From Lepas anatifera (taxonomy: Eukaryota; Arthropoda; Thecostraca; Lepadidae): a stretch of DNA of 64,000 bases. The stretch covers positions 124,001 to 188,000 of the forward strand of contig JAOTON010001258.1 in NCBI GenBank assembly GCA_034440635.1, in the 5' to 3' direction. Each line of letters starts with the position of its first letter. Within the stretch, counting starts at the first letter, position 1. Under the pieces are notes generated by a model, which ran no database searches, was not told the DNA's origin, and worked only from the letters and a program-made list of their open reading frames with translations. Shown piece by piece: positions 1 through 11,235 of the stretch. A program made the position numbers and the translations under genes.

Positions 1-829
1 TCTGCCACATGGTTGCCCCGGCTCCCCGTGGATACCGCAGTAAAGCCATGGGGCCGCGAGGACTGTGGTTAGGACCTGGCCGGAACTCCAGCAACAATGG
101 GCGGCAGACAGAGTGCCGTCAGAGCTGAGTGACGGATGTGACGGCGGCGGCAACGGAGCGAGCACCTGTATTTGCGGCCTGGGTGGGGGCATCCGACCCT
201 TCGAAATTGGAAATAGACTCTGGAATGCTGTACTTTGTTGGGATAGCTGGTCTGTGGCCCGCCAGCGCTCAAACCGTTTGTGCTTGTGTCAGCATGATGT
301 ATGTGTGACCGACCGGCCGGCGACGAGCCGGAAGGCTAGTATGTTTTGGGAGATGTCGCCGGAGGGCAAAGAGAGGTCCTCTGTGAGGCATGCCCCCGGC
401 AGCACCAGTCTGTTCTAAGCTGTGGTGCCCGCTGGTTCTCTCTCTCGACCGCTCGGCATGGGTACGCATTTTTTTAGAGACGACCAGCGGGCAGACGCAG
501 CTCGTGCGCTCAGAGTTAAATACATTCAGAACACCGTGTGAGTGATTATACAGTGCAGTGACGGTCGGAACACGGAGACCTTCGAGAAGAACAGAGCCAG
601 TGCCACCAGTTAGACATCCATCAGCCTGCCTCACACCTGCACATACCAATTCTGTCTGCTAAGTCGGCGGTCAGGTCGGGCGAAAGCGGCGCCCTTTGCT
701 GAGGGATTACCCAGCGGGCGGCTGGGTTTCCAGTTGTGTCGTTGGTGCCACGGCGCGGTTGGGGAGGTCAGCCTTGTCCTGGTTTAGCCAGCCATCGCTT
801 AAGCGGTGCTGTATTCCGTCTCAGCTGAG
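1..829. other. Unassigned sequence
   Basis: GC-rich sequence with several overlapping open frames of about 100 codons on both strands. None shows a recognisable domain, and the frames shadow one another, which suggests chance openness in GC-rich DNA. I see no RNA gene or transposon end here. Confidence 0.5.
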
Positions 830-1205
830 CTGTGGCTGCGGCGCTGGGCAGCGCTGCCAGCTTCCGGATCAGCCGAGAAAACTCCCGAGGCTGCCAGTGC
901 GCAGCAAGCTCCCGGCTCAGCTGAGCTTTGACGGCTACTCCGGGAAGAGTGGCCGGCATTTGCTCAGTTATAGCGACTCCCGCGTCTCAACTGGGGTTTG
1001 ACAGGGCTCTGGGCAGAGTCACTGGCATTTTCTCAATTGGGACAATCCCGAGGCTGCCAGTGCGCAGCAAGCTCCCAGCTCAGCTGAGCTTTGACGGCTA
1101 CTCTGGTCGGAGTGGCCGACATTGGCTTCAGCTGCAGCAGCTTCCCCGTCTGAACACTGAGCTCTGATGGCTGCTCTGGGCAGAGTGGCCGACAGTTGCA
1201 TCACT
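830..1205. repeat. Degenerate tandem repeat, units of about 70-90 bp
   Basis: Segments sharing CAGCTGAGCTTTGACGGCTA and GGGCAGAGTGGCCGACA recur around 915, 990, 1080 and 1160. The stretch 888-962 is nearly repeated at 1051-1124, a 163-bp higher-order period. This is an old, diverged tandem array; the frames running through it are not taken as genes. Confidence 0.6.
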
Positions 1206-3375
1206 TGAAGACAGTGTCCAACCAAAGATTTCGTGGTAGTGTTTCCTTTCCTTGTGGTTGGACATACTGTCCCCCTCCCGCGCCGCTCAGCACAGTAATT
1301 CGACACCACATCCGCTCTGTCTCGGCCTGCTTTCGGCTTAACTGGCTGCCGGTCAATGTCACGCCCGTCGACCCGACACAATCACCGATACAGTCCACTC
1401 GCATAGTAAAGGGGTCGGCGGACGCCACGACACCTATCCTAATTACGATAAAAGGACTTTTTAAAAATGCCAGACTAGCTGAAAACTCGGAAGGATCAAT
1501 TAACGTATGGCTTACGTTATCGTTTGACAAGTAATTCTCGGATAGGTCCCGCAATCGTTCAGGAGCTCAGCTATTGAATACAAAGAGGGGCAATCGGTCT
1601 TGAGCTGCTACATTTTGGATTAAAGTATGCCGAAGAGTAACACTTCCAGGAACCAAAAAGTATCAAGTATAGACATACCTGACTAGATCTAGACCATACT
1701 TTACATAAATACATAGATTATATCTTTTGGACTAATGGGAATGCTACAGGAGTCTGGAATCTGGCATACTTGATGCAAAAATATAACAATCAGTCACGCA
1801 TTTTATATGGGCTGAAAACCCTGACCCAGGTCTAAGTTCAAATTTCACTGTACTTAAGAGTGCTATTGATTCCGGTGAGTAAAAGGCAACTGAGGGGAGA
1901 CCCAATCAGTTTTGATTAAGTGCCAAGGTGACCTTCGTAAAGCACGAGGGGGCCTAACCACGTATTCGGATCCCGAGCGTATTCATACTGTTGAACGATT
2001 CCGTGTTCAGGTGCGTTCCGTTGCTTAACCACAAATATTTGTAAATGGTGGTCTTTATTTGGCCGTATGAGTATCAATTATTCGAATGAGTTTATTTGGA
2101 ATGTATTTAGAAAGTCGATAATTGTTTTCCACGTCAGTCAGGAAGGAGGGAGATGTATGGTATTTTCAGGAACAGAGTTGATATTCGAACAAGCCAATGG
2201 CAGAAGGTTGGTTATGATTTGGCTGGTCATTACGTAGAGGCACGTCCCGAATCGTAGCTCACAGTTACGGTAGTTCTGGCTCAAAATTAATTATTCTTAG
2301 GCAAAGTGTAATGTTTGCATCATTCAAAAATAATAAGTTCAAAAGGACCTGTTTGTTTACAAGCGGAGACCCAAAGCGCACGTAAAATTTCCTAAAAATT
2401 GAGGACTACCTGCACGCTCATTGGGCTAAATTACCCCTTGTCAGTGTTCGATGCATATCTGTTTCGGCTCGTTTTTGCGTACTTGCTGTGTGTGACGGTG
2501 TCCGTGTCCCAGAACGGTGTCGCCTGCGCTTTGTCATTATTGGGAGTTGGGGCGGCGCCGATTTGCTCCCCGTCTCAGGACAGTGCTCCAGCGGCCGAAG
2601 CCTGCCGCCGTCTCGTGCGTCAGCCGAGGCAGATCAACTAGCCATGTTGACTGACAGCGGATAAGCATACGCGCTGGATGCTGGAGCTGAAGAGAAATTA
2701 CCTCTTCTGTATATAAGTGGAGACCAGAAACGCCTAAAATCGAAGGAAGGAACTGGCGTGTTACGCCGAAACTAAAGAGTAGAGCGTACGAACACTTTAT
2801 TTGTACCCGCGAGGGATCCAAAAGAGAGAAACCACCAATCCAAAGGAAGAGTTTAAAGACGTTGTGAAGAAGAAGAGAAGAAATGAAGGAGCTGCAAGAC
2901 GAATGTCCAACTAGATCGCTCGTTTTCTCAGGTGTCAGGTACATAGTTGTCTGACCAGATCGAGACGGAAATGCTGCCACTGCACGCACCAGAGATGTCA
3001 AAATTTCTATGTTACCTCGGGTCTGACGGACACCGGCCACTCTCCACACGCTCCAATTACAGCTGCAGACAGGCACGGCGCACGCCAGAACAGCGTCTTG
3101 AATTCGATGCCAACAGGCCGCCGGAGACGACAACCCTGCAGAAGTGGCAACAGCGCCGGGTCAGTCCTGGAAGCACAACAAAAACAACAGGGTGGCTAAT
3201 GGCCGAAAGACCATCAGGCCAGCTGACTGCGGGCAGAGTTACGAATGGCTCTGGGGCCCCAACTGAAGGACCTCTTGCCGATAATGACGCTCGTCAAGAC
3301 AAGCTGGTTAGCAGAGCGCACGCATCTGCCCGAAGAGGGCAGCCGGCAGGCCGCTGCGGCAGCAGCAGCAGGCAG
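1206..3375. other. Unassigned sequence
   Basis: No coding region, RNA gene or repeat family is recognised. Base composition shifts from GC-rich (to about 1600) to AT-richer (1600-2400) and back, suggesting a mosaic of old insertions. The 198-codon minus frame near 2537-3133 has no family signature. Confidence 0.4.
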
Positions 3376-3478
3376 CAGATTCAGGGGAAACAGCAGGCAG
3401 CCGTGCGGCAGAAGATTCAGGGGAAGCAGCAGCAGCAGGCAGCAGATTCAGGGGAAGCAGCAGGGAGCCGTAAAGTTC
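3376..3478. repeat. CAG-rich minisatellite
   Basis: About four copies of a unit containing GCAGCAGATTCAGGGGAA, separated by runs of CAG. In one frame it reads as a glutamine/alanine-rich stretch, but no flanking protein is recognised, so it is annotated as a repeat only. Confidence 0.7.
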
Positions 3479-6132
3479 CAGGCCCCGAGATCGACGTACG
3501 ATTTCCCAGCCCCACTAGTTCAAATTTCAGTTCACGGGGGCGTGAACATGGAAGAGTTGTTTGAAATGTAACATTTGTTCGAATCTTATTCTTACCTTTT
3601 GCCTTATTCAGAACTACGCTTACACCACCCCCCCTTGGCATTGTGTATGTTGTGTGCGGGCCGTCGCGGAGTGGCGGCTGCTCTGGCCATTTCACAGGCG
3701 TCGGACACGACTGCAGGCACTTGGGTTTGTTTGGGCCGGATACATCACCCATTTCCCCTCTTTGCTCCGGCCAAACATGGAGATGTCAATTTTCTTGGGA
3801 AAGTTGTCAGAAGCGCTCTAGGCAAAAAGCAGAAAAAGACAAAAAAGATGCGTTGTAATACAGCGATAAATTTTGTTTCCTTTCATTAGAACAACACCTC
3901 AGTCTCTGCTCCCTTTTTCCGCTTCACTTTTCGGCAGGAGTCCGTACTTGAACGCACCCTTGGTAACACCACGGCGACGTGGAGGTACTCAGTGTGAGGG
4001 GAGAGCTGGTCACCAGGCGTTGAAAAACAACGCCGGCGACGGAAAGAACTCTGGTCTGAGCCCCCGTGGAGGGAGGACGTTGTGCCGAGCTCCGGGAGAG
4101 ACGCGGCGGGGCTTCTCTTACCCCGCAGTCATGAGTGAAGAGAGTGGAGGAGCGCTCATTTAGAGCCGCTAAGCTGCCCCCGAGGCAGGCAGTTGCACTG
4201 GTCCGCGGGAGAACAGTCTCAGGAGAGGGTGCTCTGGTTGACGGATCCTCCGGTGATTGCGCAAAAAGGGAGCCATATATGTAATTCCCTGGTCTGGCTG
4301 CGTTATCTATTTTATCCACGTGCCTGCAGGATGTCCTTATCATTTTTGTACCGATTTATGGGATTCCATTGACTTTTTTATTTCGTTTTGTTCTTGGAAA
4401 CACACCTTACGAAATATAACCTTTTTCCCGAGCTCGTCGACTTGGAAGGGTAACCCGTTTTCTAAAGGGGGGATGAAAATATCAGACCAACATTGCACGG
4501 TGCCGTGTGCAACAGTGGCTACGTGTCACCTGGGGATCTTTGTATATTGTTTTGGAACACTTTGGCATATTTCTGGCTTAATTTGGTAGAAAACCGTGTT
4601 TTTTGGTAATAAAGTGGTGATCGAGGAATGTATTGTATCCCGCTTTTTGTAAGCCCATAGTTGCAGGGTACTTCTGACGGAACTGGATAACGACCCCAAC
4701 TGAAATTGGCGTATCCCAGAACATCTGAAGAACATCCTCACCATATTTCGAATTCAACAAGATATAGTATTGTATCGCTTTTATGGCAAAAGGGCGGACT
4801 ACACTACCCCATTTCAGAAAGTACCATTTGACCCTGGGCCGGACAGATGCAGCTTTGATACCACCAATCACCGAGACCGTGGCTGGCGGGGTCCGCTGAC
4901 GCCGCACCTTTCCAGCCGTCGAACCGCGCTAATTACAGAGGGGGGGGATTGAAATACTGACGGGGTTACCGAAGCGCTGGGTCTCACGGCCTTAGCGTGT
5001 GGGACAATAATTGTGTTGCATACCGGAAATGTCCAGTCTGGACATTTCACATCGAAGAAGCTGATCAGGAATACGTTCTATGAGCCGTACCCTTGTGTAC
5101 AGCATCTCTGTGGGCAATGGTGAGTGGGTCATTTTAGGAAGATGCCGAACGGCGTCTTTCCCGCATTGGATGCTTGCCTCTCAATCAGCCGATACGTAGG
5201 TTGAGTTCTGGGACGCCCCTGCTCAGCAATGGCAGTTGATCTGATTCCGGAAGCAAGTGCCCTGATTAGTCAAGTATTGGGGTAAGTCCGGGGGCGGCAC
5301 CCAGAATAGAACCCGAGGTTGGGTGAAATGTGCGCCAGGAGACAATTGGATAGTTTGCCCAGACTCCATATGGTGCGAAGTGCAGGAGAGGCCAGGGCAC
5401 TTGACGGAAGGAATCAATCGAGCCCAATAGCCGCTTTTGCTCAGCGTGTCGACAACTTAGAACCCAACCAACGATCTCGTCGCGGGCAATACGCCGCGCT
5501 CTTCAGAAGGGATGGGGGAAAATTGGCTGATTAGTGGCGGGCGCTCGGATCCCCTACTATATTTTTAAATTATCTGGCCTAAAACAAAGGGGGGGTGATG
5601 GTGATTGTAATTTTGTTCGTTATTTTTTGGACTTACCCGGTATGCAGAGTTTTCTTATCAGTTGAGCAACATTGGAGGGTGGGCTAGTCAAAACAGGAGG
5701 GTCTCGTGTTTTTTTTTCAAGTAGATTTCAAGAGGGACATGCGACTTTTTTGTAAAGAACTTTTGATTGTTCTCTTTTTATGACTCAAGTGACGAAGGTA
5801 GCTTTAAGGACCAAACCAATGGGCTTTTTACGAGAAAAACTGCTCAAATGCTTAGAATGCACTATAGCCGGCCGAAAAATTTAAAGAGATATGCTAACAT
5901 TGCAGAGGGGGATGAAAAGGGAAAAATTGCCCACCCACGCGGAGGCTAGACCCACCCACCCATATGATGACCCAGAACTGACCCGCCTCATAGAGAACAA
6001 GCTGTTTTTAACATCGCCGGGACAGCCTCTGACCTCACTATAAAATGTGTTTGTCGTGTGGGCTCCCTTGATGAAGGGAGGCATCACTACAGTTTTAAGT
6101 ACTTAAAACCCATGGAATTGGATTATATTTGA
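3479..6132. other. Unassigned sequence
   Basis: Many short frames on both strands, none recognised. No tRNA, transposon terminus or long tandem array is visible. Old transposon remnants beyond recognition are likely but cannot be shown from the sequence. Confidence 0.4.
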
Positions 6133-6180
6133 CATGAAGCTAGCTTAGGGCTCTGGGTCGCCGACACAGGTAAATCCAGG

Positions 6181-6242
<62 letters not shown>

Positions 6243-6606
6243 TGGTTCGTCTTGGAAAACAATTTTATGCTGTCTTTCTGTACGAACATAACGCTTGGCG
6301 CCAATGTCACAACATCGTTGGCTGAGTTTTACCGGTCAGTGACCTTCAGATGGGTCACAGGTGTAGGGCTAGTGGGAGGAGGTATAATGTGCCACGGTGG
6401 TCTTGTGGTTAGAGACCCCGACTCGTGATCAGCAGTGCCCGGTTCGAGTCCGGGGTTGATCGCCCGGCCTTACTTTAGTTCTTTCAAAGAACAGAGTGAT
6501 AATACTAATCTACAGACTTATGAAAAGATAAATTTAGAAGGAAATATTGTTTTCTTTCAGTTCATTGTCATGCAGCTCTCCTGCGCCGGTGGGGTGTTAG
6601 CCCTCG
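6133..6606 (+). mobile_element. tRNA-derived SINE, long-bodied family, copy 1
   Basis: A tRNA-like RNA polymerase III promoter lies at about 6390-6470, with an A-box-like TGGTCTTGTGGTTAGAG and a good B box GGTTCGAGTCC. The tRNA-like part is in the middle: about 250 bp precede it, beginning near AAGCTAGCTTAGGG, and about 135 bp follow, ending near GCGCCGGTGGGGTGTTAGCC. A reverse-oriented copy at 38158-38591 shares both flanks, so the repeat unit extends beyond the tRNA-like region. A partial third copy is at 47346-47515. Either the 5' part belongs to the SINE, or two elements have become linked and amplify together. Confidence 0.75.
6184..6236. repeat. (TA)n microsatellite
   Basis: An uninterrupted TA dinucleotide run of about 53 bp lies inside the first SINE copy. 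The reverse copy near 38540 has a short non-repetitive ATCTAATGTT at the matching place, so the run expanded after insertion. Confidence 0.95.
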
Positions 6607-6644
6607 CCGCAGCCTGAGGTATTATTCCCGTAACAAACAATTAT

Positions 6645-7035
6645 AAAACTGACTTCATGGATCATGAAGATATACTTTTCGATGGAAATATCGTTTGATT
6701 TCAACGCATTGTCATGTGGTGCTCCCGCCCCAGTGGAGTGCTAACCCCCAAGATATCTTTACTTTCAAGAGGAATTCCTTCACCGTTGGGCCGTGTGTCA
6801 AACTGGTGCTAATCGCACTGTCAAAGCCTACGAATTTGTGAGACCACATGGTAATTAAGTTAATCCCAAATGCAATAAATAAACATTTAATTCCCTTTTC
6901 CCAAAAAATTGTATATTTAGTCATTTAATTTTCCCATGTTTTATGCTACGAGGTGTAACGTCACATCTGGTGATCTGCGCTTGTTGTTGGAGGGGGCCTG
7001 GGTAGCCCCTGGCCGCAGGCTGAGGTATATTTTTG
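6645..7035 (+). repeat. Partial copies of SINE 3' body
   Basis: Positions 6655-6750 repeat the 3' part of the preceding SINE (CATTGTCATGTGGTGCTCCCGCC against CATTGTCATGCAGCTCTCCTGCGCC, allowing for divergence). A short piece near 6990-7035 repeats its very end (CCGCAGGCTGAGGTAT). These are probably serial 3'-end duplications or truncated insertions. Confidence 0.5.
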
Positions 7036-7318
7036 CATTTTGTGAATGAAATTTCCTCTTTTTTCTTCGTTGCTACTTAAATCTAGAGACACTTACCTTC
7101 TGCTGTGTTCCGGAAATTCAGTCAGCTTTTTTACCTTCATAATTGACCCAAAATGTCAGCCTGGGTAAAAGCTGGAAAAATGTTAAGTTCAGAGATGCCG
7201 TCCGTTAAAAAAATCAACAACATTTGGAGAGATGACGGCAACTGGTGTGTGATTTTCTGTGGAATATCAGTTTGATGAGATGGTTCAATCTTCACTTCTG
7301 TTACGAGACCTTGTTCGA

Positions 7319-9466
7319 CGGGTGTGTGACGTTGCTAGTCACGAGCACTTCAGGGACACGAACGGGTGTAATGTGACGCTATTGGACACACATTATTCAC
7401 GGACAGGAACGGGTGTAATGTGACGTTATTGGACACACACTATTCACGGACACAAACGGGTGTAATGTGACGTTATTGGACACACACTATTCACGGACAC
7501 GAACGGGTGTAATGTGACGTTATTGGACACGCACTATTCACGGACACGAACGGGTGTAATGTGACGTTATTGGACACACACTATTCACGGACACGAACGG
7601 GTGTAATGTGACGTTATTGGACACGCACTATTCACGGACACGAACGGGTGTAATGTGACGTTATTGGACACACACTATTCACGGATACAAACGGGTGTAA
7701 TATGACGTTATTGGACACACATTATTCACGGACACAAACGGGTGTAATGTGACGTTATTGGACACACACCATTCACGGACACGAAAGGGTGTAATGTGAC
7801 GTTATTGGACACACTATTCACGGACACGAACGGGTGTAATCTGACGTTATTGGACACACACTATTTACGGACACGAACGGGTGTAATGTGACGTTATTGG
7901 ACACGCACTATTCACGGACACGAACGGGTGTAATGTGACGTTATTGGACACACACTATTCACGGACACGAACGGGTGTAATGTGACGTTATTGGACACGC
8001 ACTATTCACGGACACGAACGGGTGTAATGTGACGTTATTGGACACACACTATTCACGGTCACGAACGGGTGTAATTTGACGTTATTAGACACGCACTATT
8101 CACGGACACGAACCGGTGTAATGTGACGTTATTGGACACGCATTATTCACGGACACGAACGGGTGTAATGTGACGTTATTGGACACACACTATTCACGGA
8201 CACGAACGGGTGTAATGTGACGTTATTGGACACGCACTATTCACGGACACGAACGGGTGTAATGTGACGTTATTGGACACACACTATTCACGGTCACGAA
8301 CGGGTGTAATGTGACGTTATTGGACACACACTATTCACGGACACGAACGGGTGTAATATGGCGTTATTGGACACACACTATTCACGGTCACGAACGGGTG
8401 TAATGTGACGTTATTAGACACGCACTATTCACGGACACGAACCGGTGTAATGTGATGTTATTAGACACGCACTATTCACGGACACGAACGGGCGTAATGT
8501 GACGTTATTGGACACGCACTATTCACGGACACGAACGGGTGTAATGTGACGTTATTGGACACGCACTATTCACGGACACGAACGGGTGTAATGTGACGTT
8601 ATTGGACACGCATTATTCACGGACACGAACGGGTGTAATGTGACGTTATTGGACACACACTATTCACGGACACGAACGGGTGTAATGTGACGTTATTGGA
8701 CACACATTATTCACGGACACGAACGGGTGTAATGTGACGTTATTGGACACGCACTATTCACGGACACGAACGGGTGTAATGTGACGTTATTGGACACACA
8801 TTATTCACGGACACGAACGGGTGTAATGTGACGTTATTGGACACACACCATTCACGGACACGAACGGGTGTAATGTGACGTTATTGGACACACATTATTC
8901 ACGGACACGAACGGGTTTATTGTGACTTTATTGGACACACACTACTCACGGACACGAACGGGTGTAATGTGACGTTATTGGACACGCATTATTCACGGAC
9001 ACGAACGGGTGTAATGTGGCGTTATTGGACACACACTATTCACGGACACGAACGGGTGTAATGTGACGTTATTGGACACACACTATTCACAGACACGAAC
9101 GGGTGTAATGTGACGTTATTGGACATACACTATTCACGGACACGAACGGGTGTAATGTGACGTTATTGGACACGCATTATTCACGGACACGAACGGGTGT
9201 AATGTGACGTTATTGGACACACACCATTCACGGACACGAAAGGGTGTAATGTGACGTTATTGGACACACATTATTCACGGACACGAACGGGTGTAATGTG
9301 ACGTTATTGGACACACACTACTCACGGACACGAACGGGTGTAATGTGACGTTATTGGACACACACTATTCACGGACACGAACGGGTGTAATGTGACGTTT
9401 TTGGACATACACTACTCACGGACACGAATGGGTGTAATGTGACGTTATTGGACACACACCATTCAC
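7319..9466. repeat. 47-bp satellite, about 45 tandem copies
   Basis: The unit starts ACGGGTGTAATGTGACGTTA and continues TTGGACACACACTATTCACG then GACACGA, 47 bp in all. Copies differ by single substitutions, mostly ACACACA/ACGCACT and ACTATTC/ATTATTC, with a few indels, which indicates recent expansion. It ends 21 bp before the splice acceptor of the AGPS exon at 9488, so it appears to fill the end of that gene's last intron. Each unit contains TGACGT, the half-site bound by CREB/ATF factors; this may be incidental. Confidence 0.95.
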
Positions 9467-9487
9467 GTGTTGCTGGTCTGCCGCCAG

Positions 9488-9585
9488 GACTGGGACTGCT
9501 GCGAGCTGCCAAGCAGTACTTGGACCCCGACAACGTATTCGCCTCGGGAAATCTGATCGGTCAGCTGCCCGAGTCCAAGCTATAG
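9488..9585 (+). CDS. AGPS: AGPS terminal exon (alkyldihydroxyacetonephosphate synthase C-terminus) with SKL tail
   Basis: AGPS is the FAD-dependent peroxisomal enzyme that swaps the acyl chain of acyl-DHAP for a fatty alcohol, making the ether bond of ether lipids. After a CCGCCAG acceptor (AG at 9486-9487) the exon opens in phase 1 and encodes LGLLRAAKQYLDPDNVFASG, then NLIGQLPESKL and a TAG stop. This matches the conserved end of the family ([24 protein letters not shown]-like) in spacing and in the DP-N-F core. The final Ser-Lys-Leu is a canonical PTS1 signal; vertebrate AGPS instead uses an N-terminal PTS2. Earlier exons are not found in 1-7300 and probably lie upstream of the window. An intact exon fragment without the rest of the gene cannot be excluded. 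Confidence 0.8.
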
Positions 9586-9677
9586 GCTCCACAACGGAGG
9601 GCTCGACGCGTCTGAAAGCCATTCAGCGGGCCACGAATGCCACTTTCAAGCAAAAGTATGCAGAATACTGAAAAGGA

Positions 9678-10023
9678 ATGTGTGCTGCAGGAGAAGCCAG
9701 TTGGCATTGAGGGGAGCGCTGCCGTTAGAGCCGGGGAATGTGTGCTGCGGAGAAGCCAGTTGGCATTGAGGGGGGCTGCCGTTAGAGCCGGGGAAGTGTG
9801 CTGCAGGATAAGTGTGGCATTGAAGGGGCTGCCGTTCGAGCCGAGGGAATGTGTGTGGGATAGTCGTTGGCATTGAGGGGAGCTGCCGTTCGAGCCGGGG
9901 GTGTGCTGCGGATAAGTGTTGGCATTGGGGAGAGCCGTTGAGCCGGGGGAATGTGTGCTGCAGGGGAAGCCAGTTGGCATTGAAGGGAGAGCTGCCGTTC
10001 GAGCCGAGGGAATGTGTGCTGCA
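9678..10023. repeat. Minisatellite of about 55-65 bp, six diverged copies
   Basis: Units contain GCTGCCGTTCGAGCCG, GGGAATGTGTGCTGCAG and AAGCCAGTTGGCATTGAGGG. Lengths vary through small deletions, so no frame is maintained. It lies just downstream of the AGPS stop codon and could be part of the 3' untranslated region. Confidence 0.85.
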
Positions 10024-10376
10024 GTCTCGACTAAGTGGGGAGCAGCCGTGACGCCCGCCGCTTCCTACTGTGCTAGCAAGTCAATGGGGCGTGGTCACTC
10101 ATTCGCCACTTTATGTTTTGGCTGTTGCGCTGTTGGGAAATGTTTTTGGTTTGGTGAGAATTGCTCCAGCTTTGTACATGTCGGCCATTCTCTATTTACT
10201 GTTGGTTGGGCAGTCTAGTTCCTCACTAGTGCTCAACTGTTTTTTAACCCACTCACCATAGTGTATCTGGCGGCCACGGATGGCCAGCATGGGTCAAAAA
10301 TGAATATCGAAAAATATTTTTGAGTGTCAAGTCCCTTCAAGTTTTGTCCGGTGTATCTAGAAAAAAGCTTCAGTCC
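10024..10376. other. Unassigned; possible outer end of an AGGTCA-rich element
   Basis: No gene seen. TTTTTTAACCCACTCACC near 10237 resembles the TTAACCCTCGCCC terminus of the elements at 20235 and 22455. An imperfect GGCC stem (GGCGGCCACGGATGGCC, near 10270) sits where those elements carry their hairpin. The left inverted arm may therefore really begin near 10237. Confidence 0.4.
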
Positions 10377-10962
10377 CATATGGGCAATTCCAGCACCAAT
10401 GGACCAGGCAAATGACAAATCTACACGGTACCTCTTCGATTTTCTTCAAAATAATTGTATAGGGTTCTTATGGGCCCTAAAGACGAATCTGAAAGTTTTA
10501 GCTCGATTGCAGTAAAACTTTAGAAGTTATTGCCTCAGGCATTTTTTGAAAATCTGCTTACATGTGCATTTATTAGGTGACCATACAACCCACAGAGACT
10601 GATGAACTATGCAATAAATATATATTTTCCTGCCTGGAATGAGCCGAAGAACTCGAATCTGAAGTCTGTTTGACCCTAGGTCACTTGTAAAAAGTTGTGA
10701 TTTGACCTTGACCTAAGGTCACATTCAAAATTTGCTGGTACACTTTTTGTTTAAAATGGCATATTGCAAATTCAAGATTGAACTTTTATCATTCCATTAA
10801 AATAGGTTAGAACATCCGTTTTTTTATATCTACTAGTGTTTTTAACACGCTTAGTGGAGGGTAGCCTGGCGTCAACACGTAATGGAGGGGTCCCGAAATG
10901 CCTCCTCTGAGATTTCACCAATTAAGAGGGTTAGGAAAACGCGTGTTGCGGGTTTTGTGAGG
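10377..10962 (+). repeat. Left arm of a large inverted repeat
   Basis: From CAATTCCAGCACCAAT through GAAGTTATTGCCTCAGGC and ACATCCGTTTTT to GGTTAGGAAAACGCG, this arm matches the reverse complement of 13965-14545 with scattered substitutions and small indels. It contains AGGTCA half-sites near 10675-10730 and a TTTTTAACACGC motif near 10850. The arms are either very long terminal inverted repeats or two opposed copies of one repeat. Confidence 0.8.
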
Positions 10963-10984
10963 GCTTTAGAATGTGTTTTTTAAG

Positions 10985-11235
10985 CTAGACTTCATGGACC
11001 TAGAACAGTATCCTCAAGGTCAAATAAGGTCATAGAGGTCAAATGTAGGCCGTACCTGACACTTAGCGAAATGCCGTTATTGTGCGAAACAAAGTCGCGA
11101 ATACACTTTGAGCGAGCAAATTTCATAAAGAGAAGATATAAATTGTTCTCTGGAATATTTAGGTCGAGGTCGGTCAAGGTAATTGACCAATGACACCACG
11201 ACGTGAGATATTTCCATAATGGATGCATACGTTGA
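10985..11235. repeat. AGGTCA-rich repeat, same subfamily as 19055-19290
   Basis: Both copies share, in order, a TGGACCTAG/TTGACCTAG-like start, AAGGTCAAATAAGGTCATAGAGG or a close equivalent, a GAAATGCCGTTATT/GAAATGCCGATATT block, TCAAGGTAATT and a TGACACCACGACG/TGACGTCACAATA block. No coding potential is recognised. The match shows this is a dispersed repeat, not unique sequence. Confidence 0.6.

Noticed and set aside
2537..3133. 198-codon minus frame
   Set aside because: No recognisable family, and it overlaps a 205-codon plus frame; likely chance.
6389..6470. Functional tRNA gene
   Set aside because: A and B boxes are present, but pairing is imperfect and the segment is embedded in a dispersed repeat with other copies.
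1..7318. Earlier AGPS exons
   Set aside because: I looked for the conserved HHHG-containing penultimate block and the FAD-binding GGG block on the plus strand and did not find them; they are probably upstream of the window.
7319..9466. CRISPR-like array
   Set aside because: There are no unique spacers: units are directly contiguous 47-bp monomers, and the window is eukaryotic.
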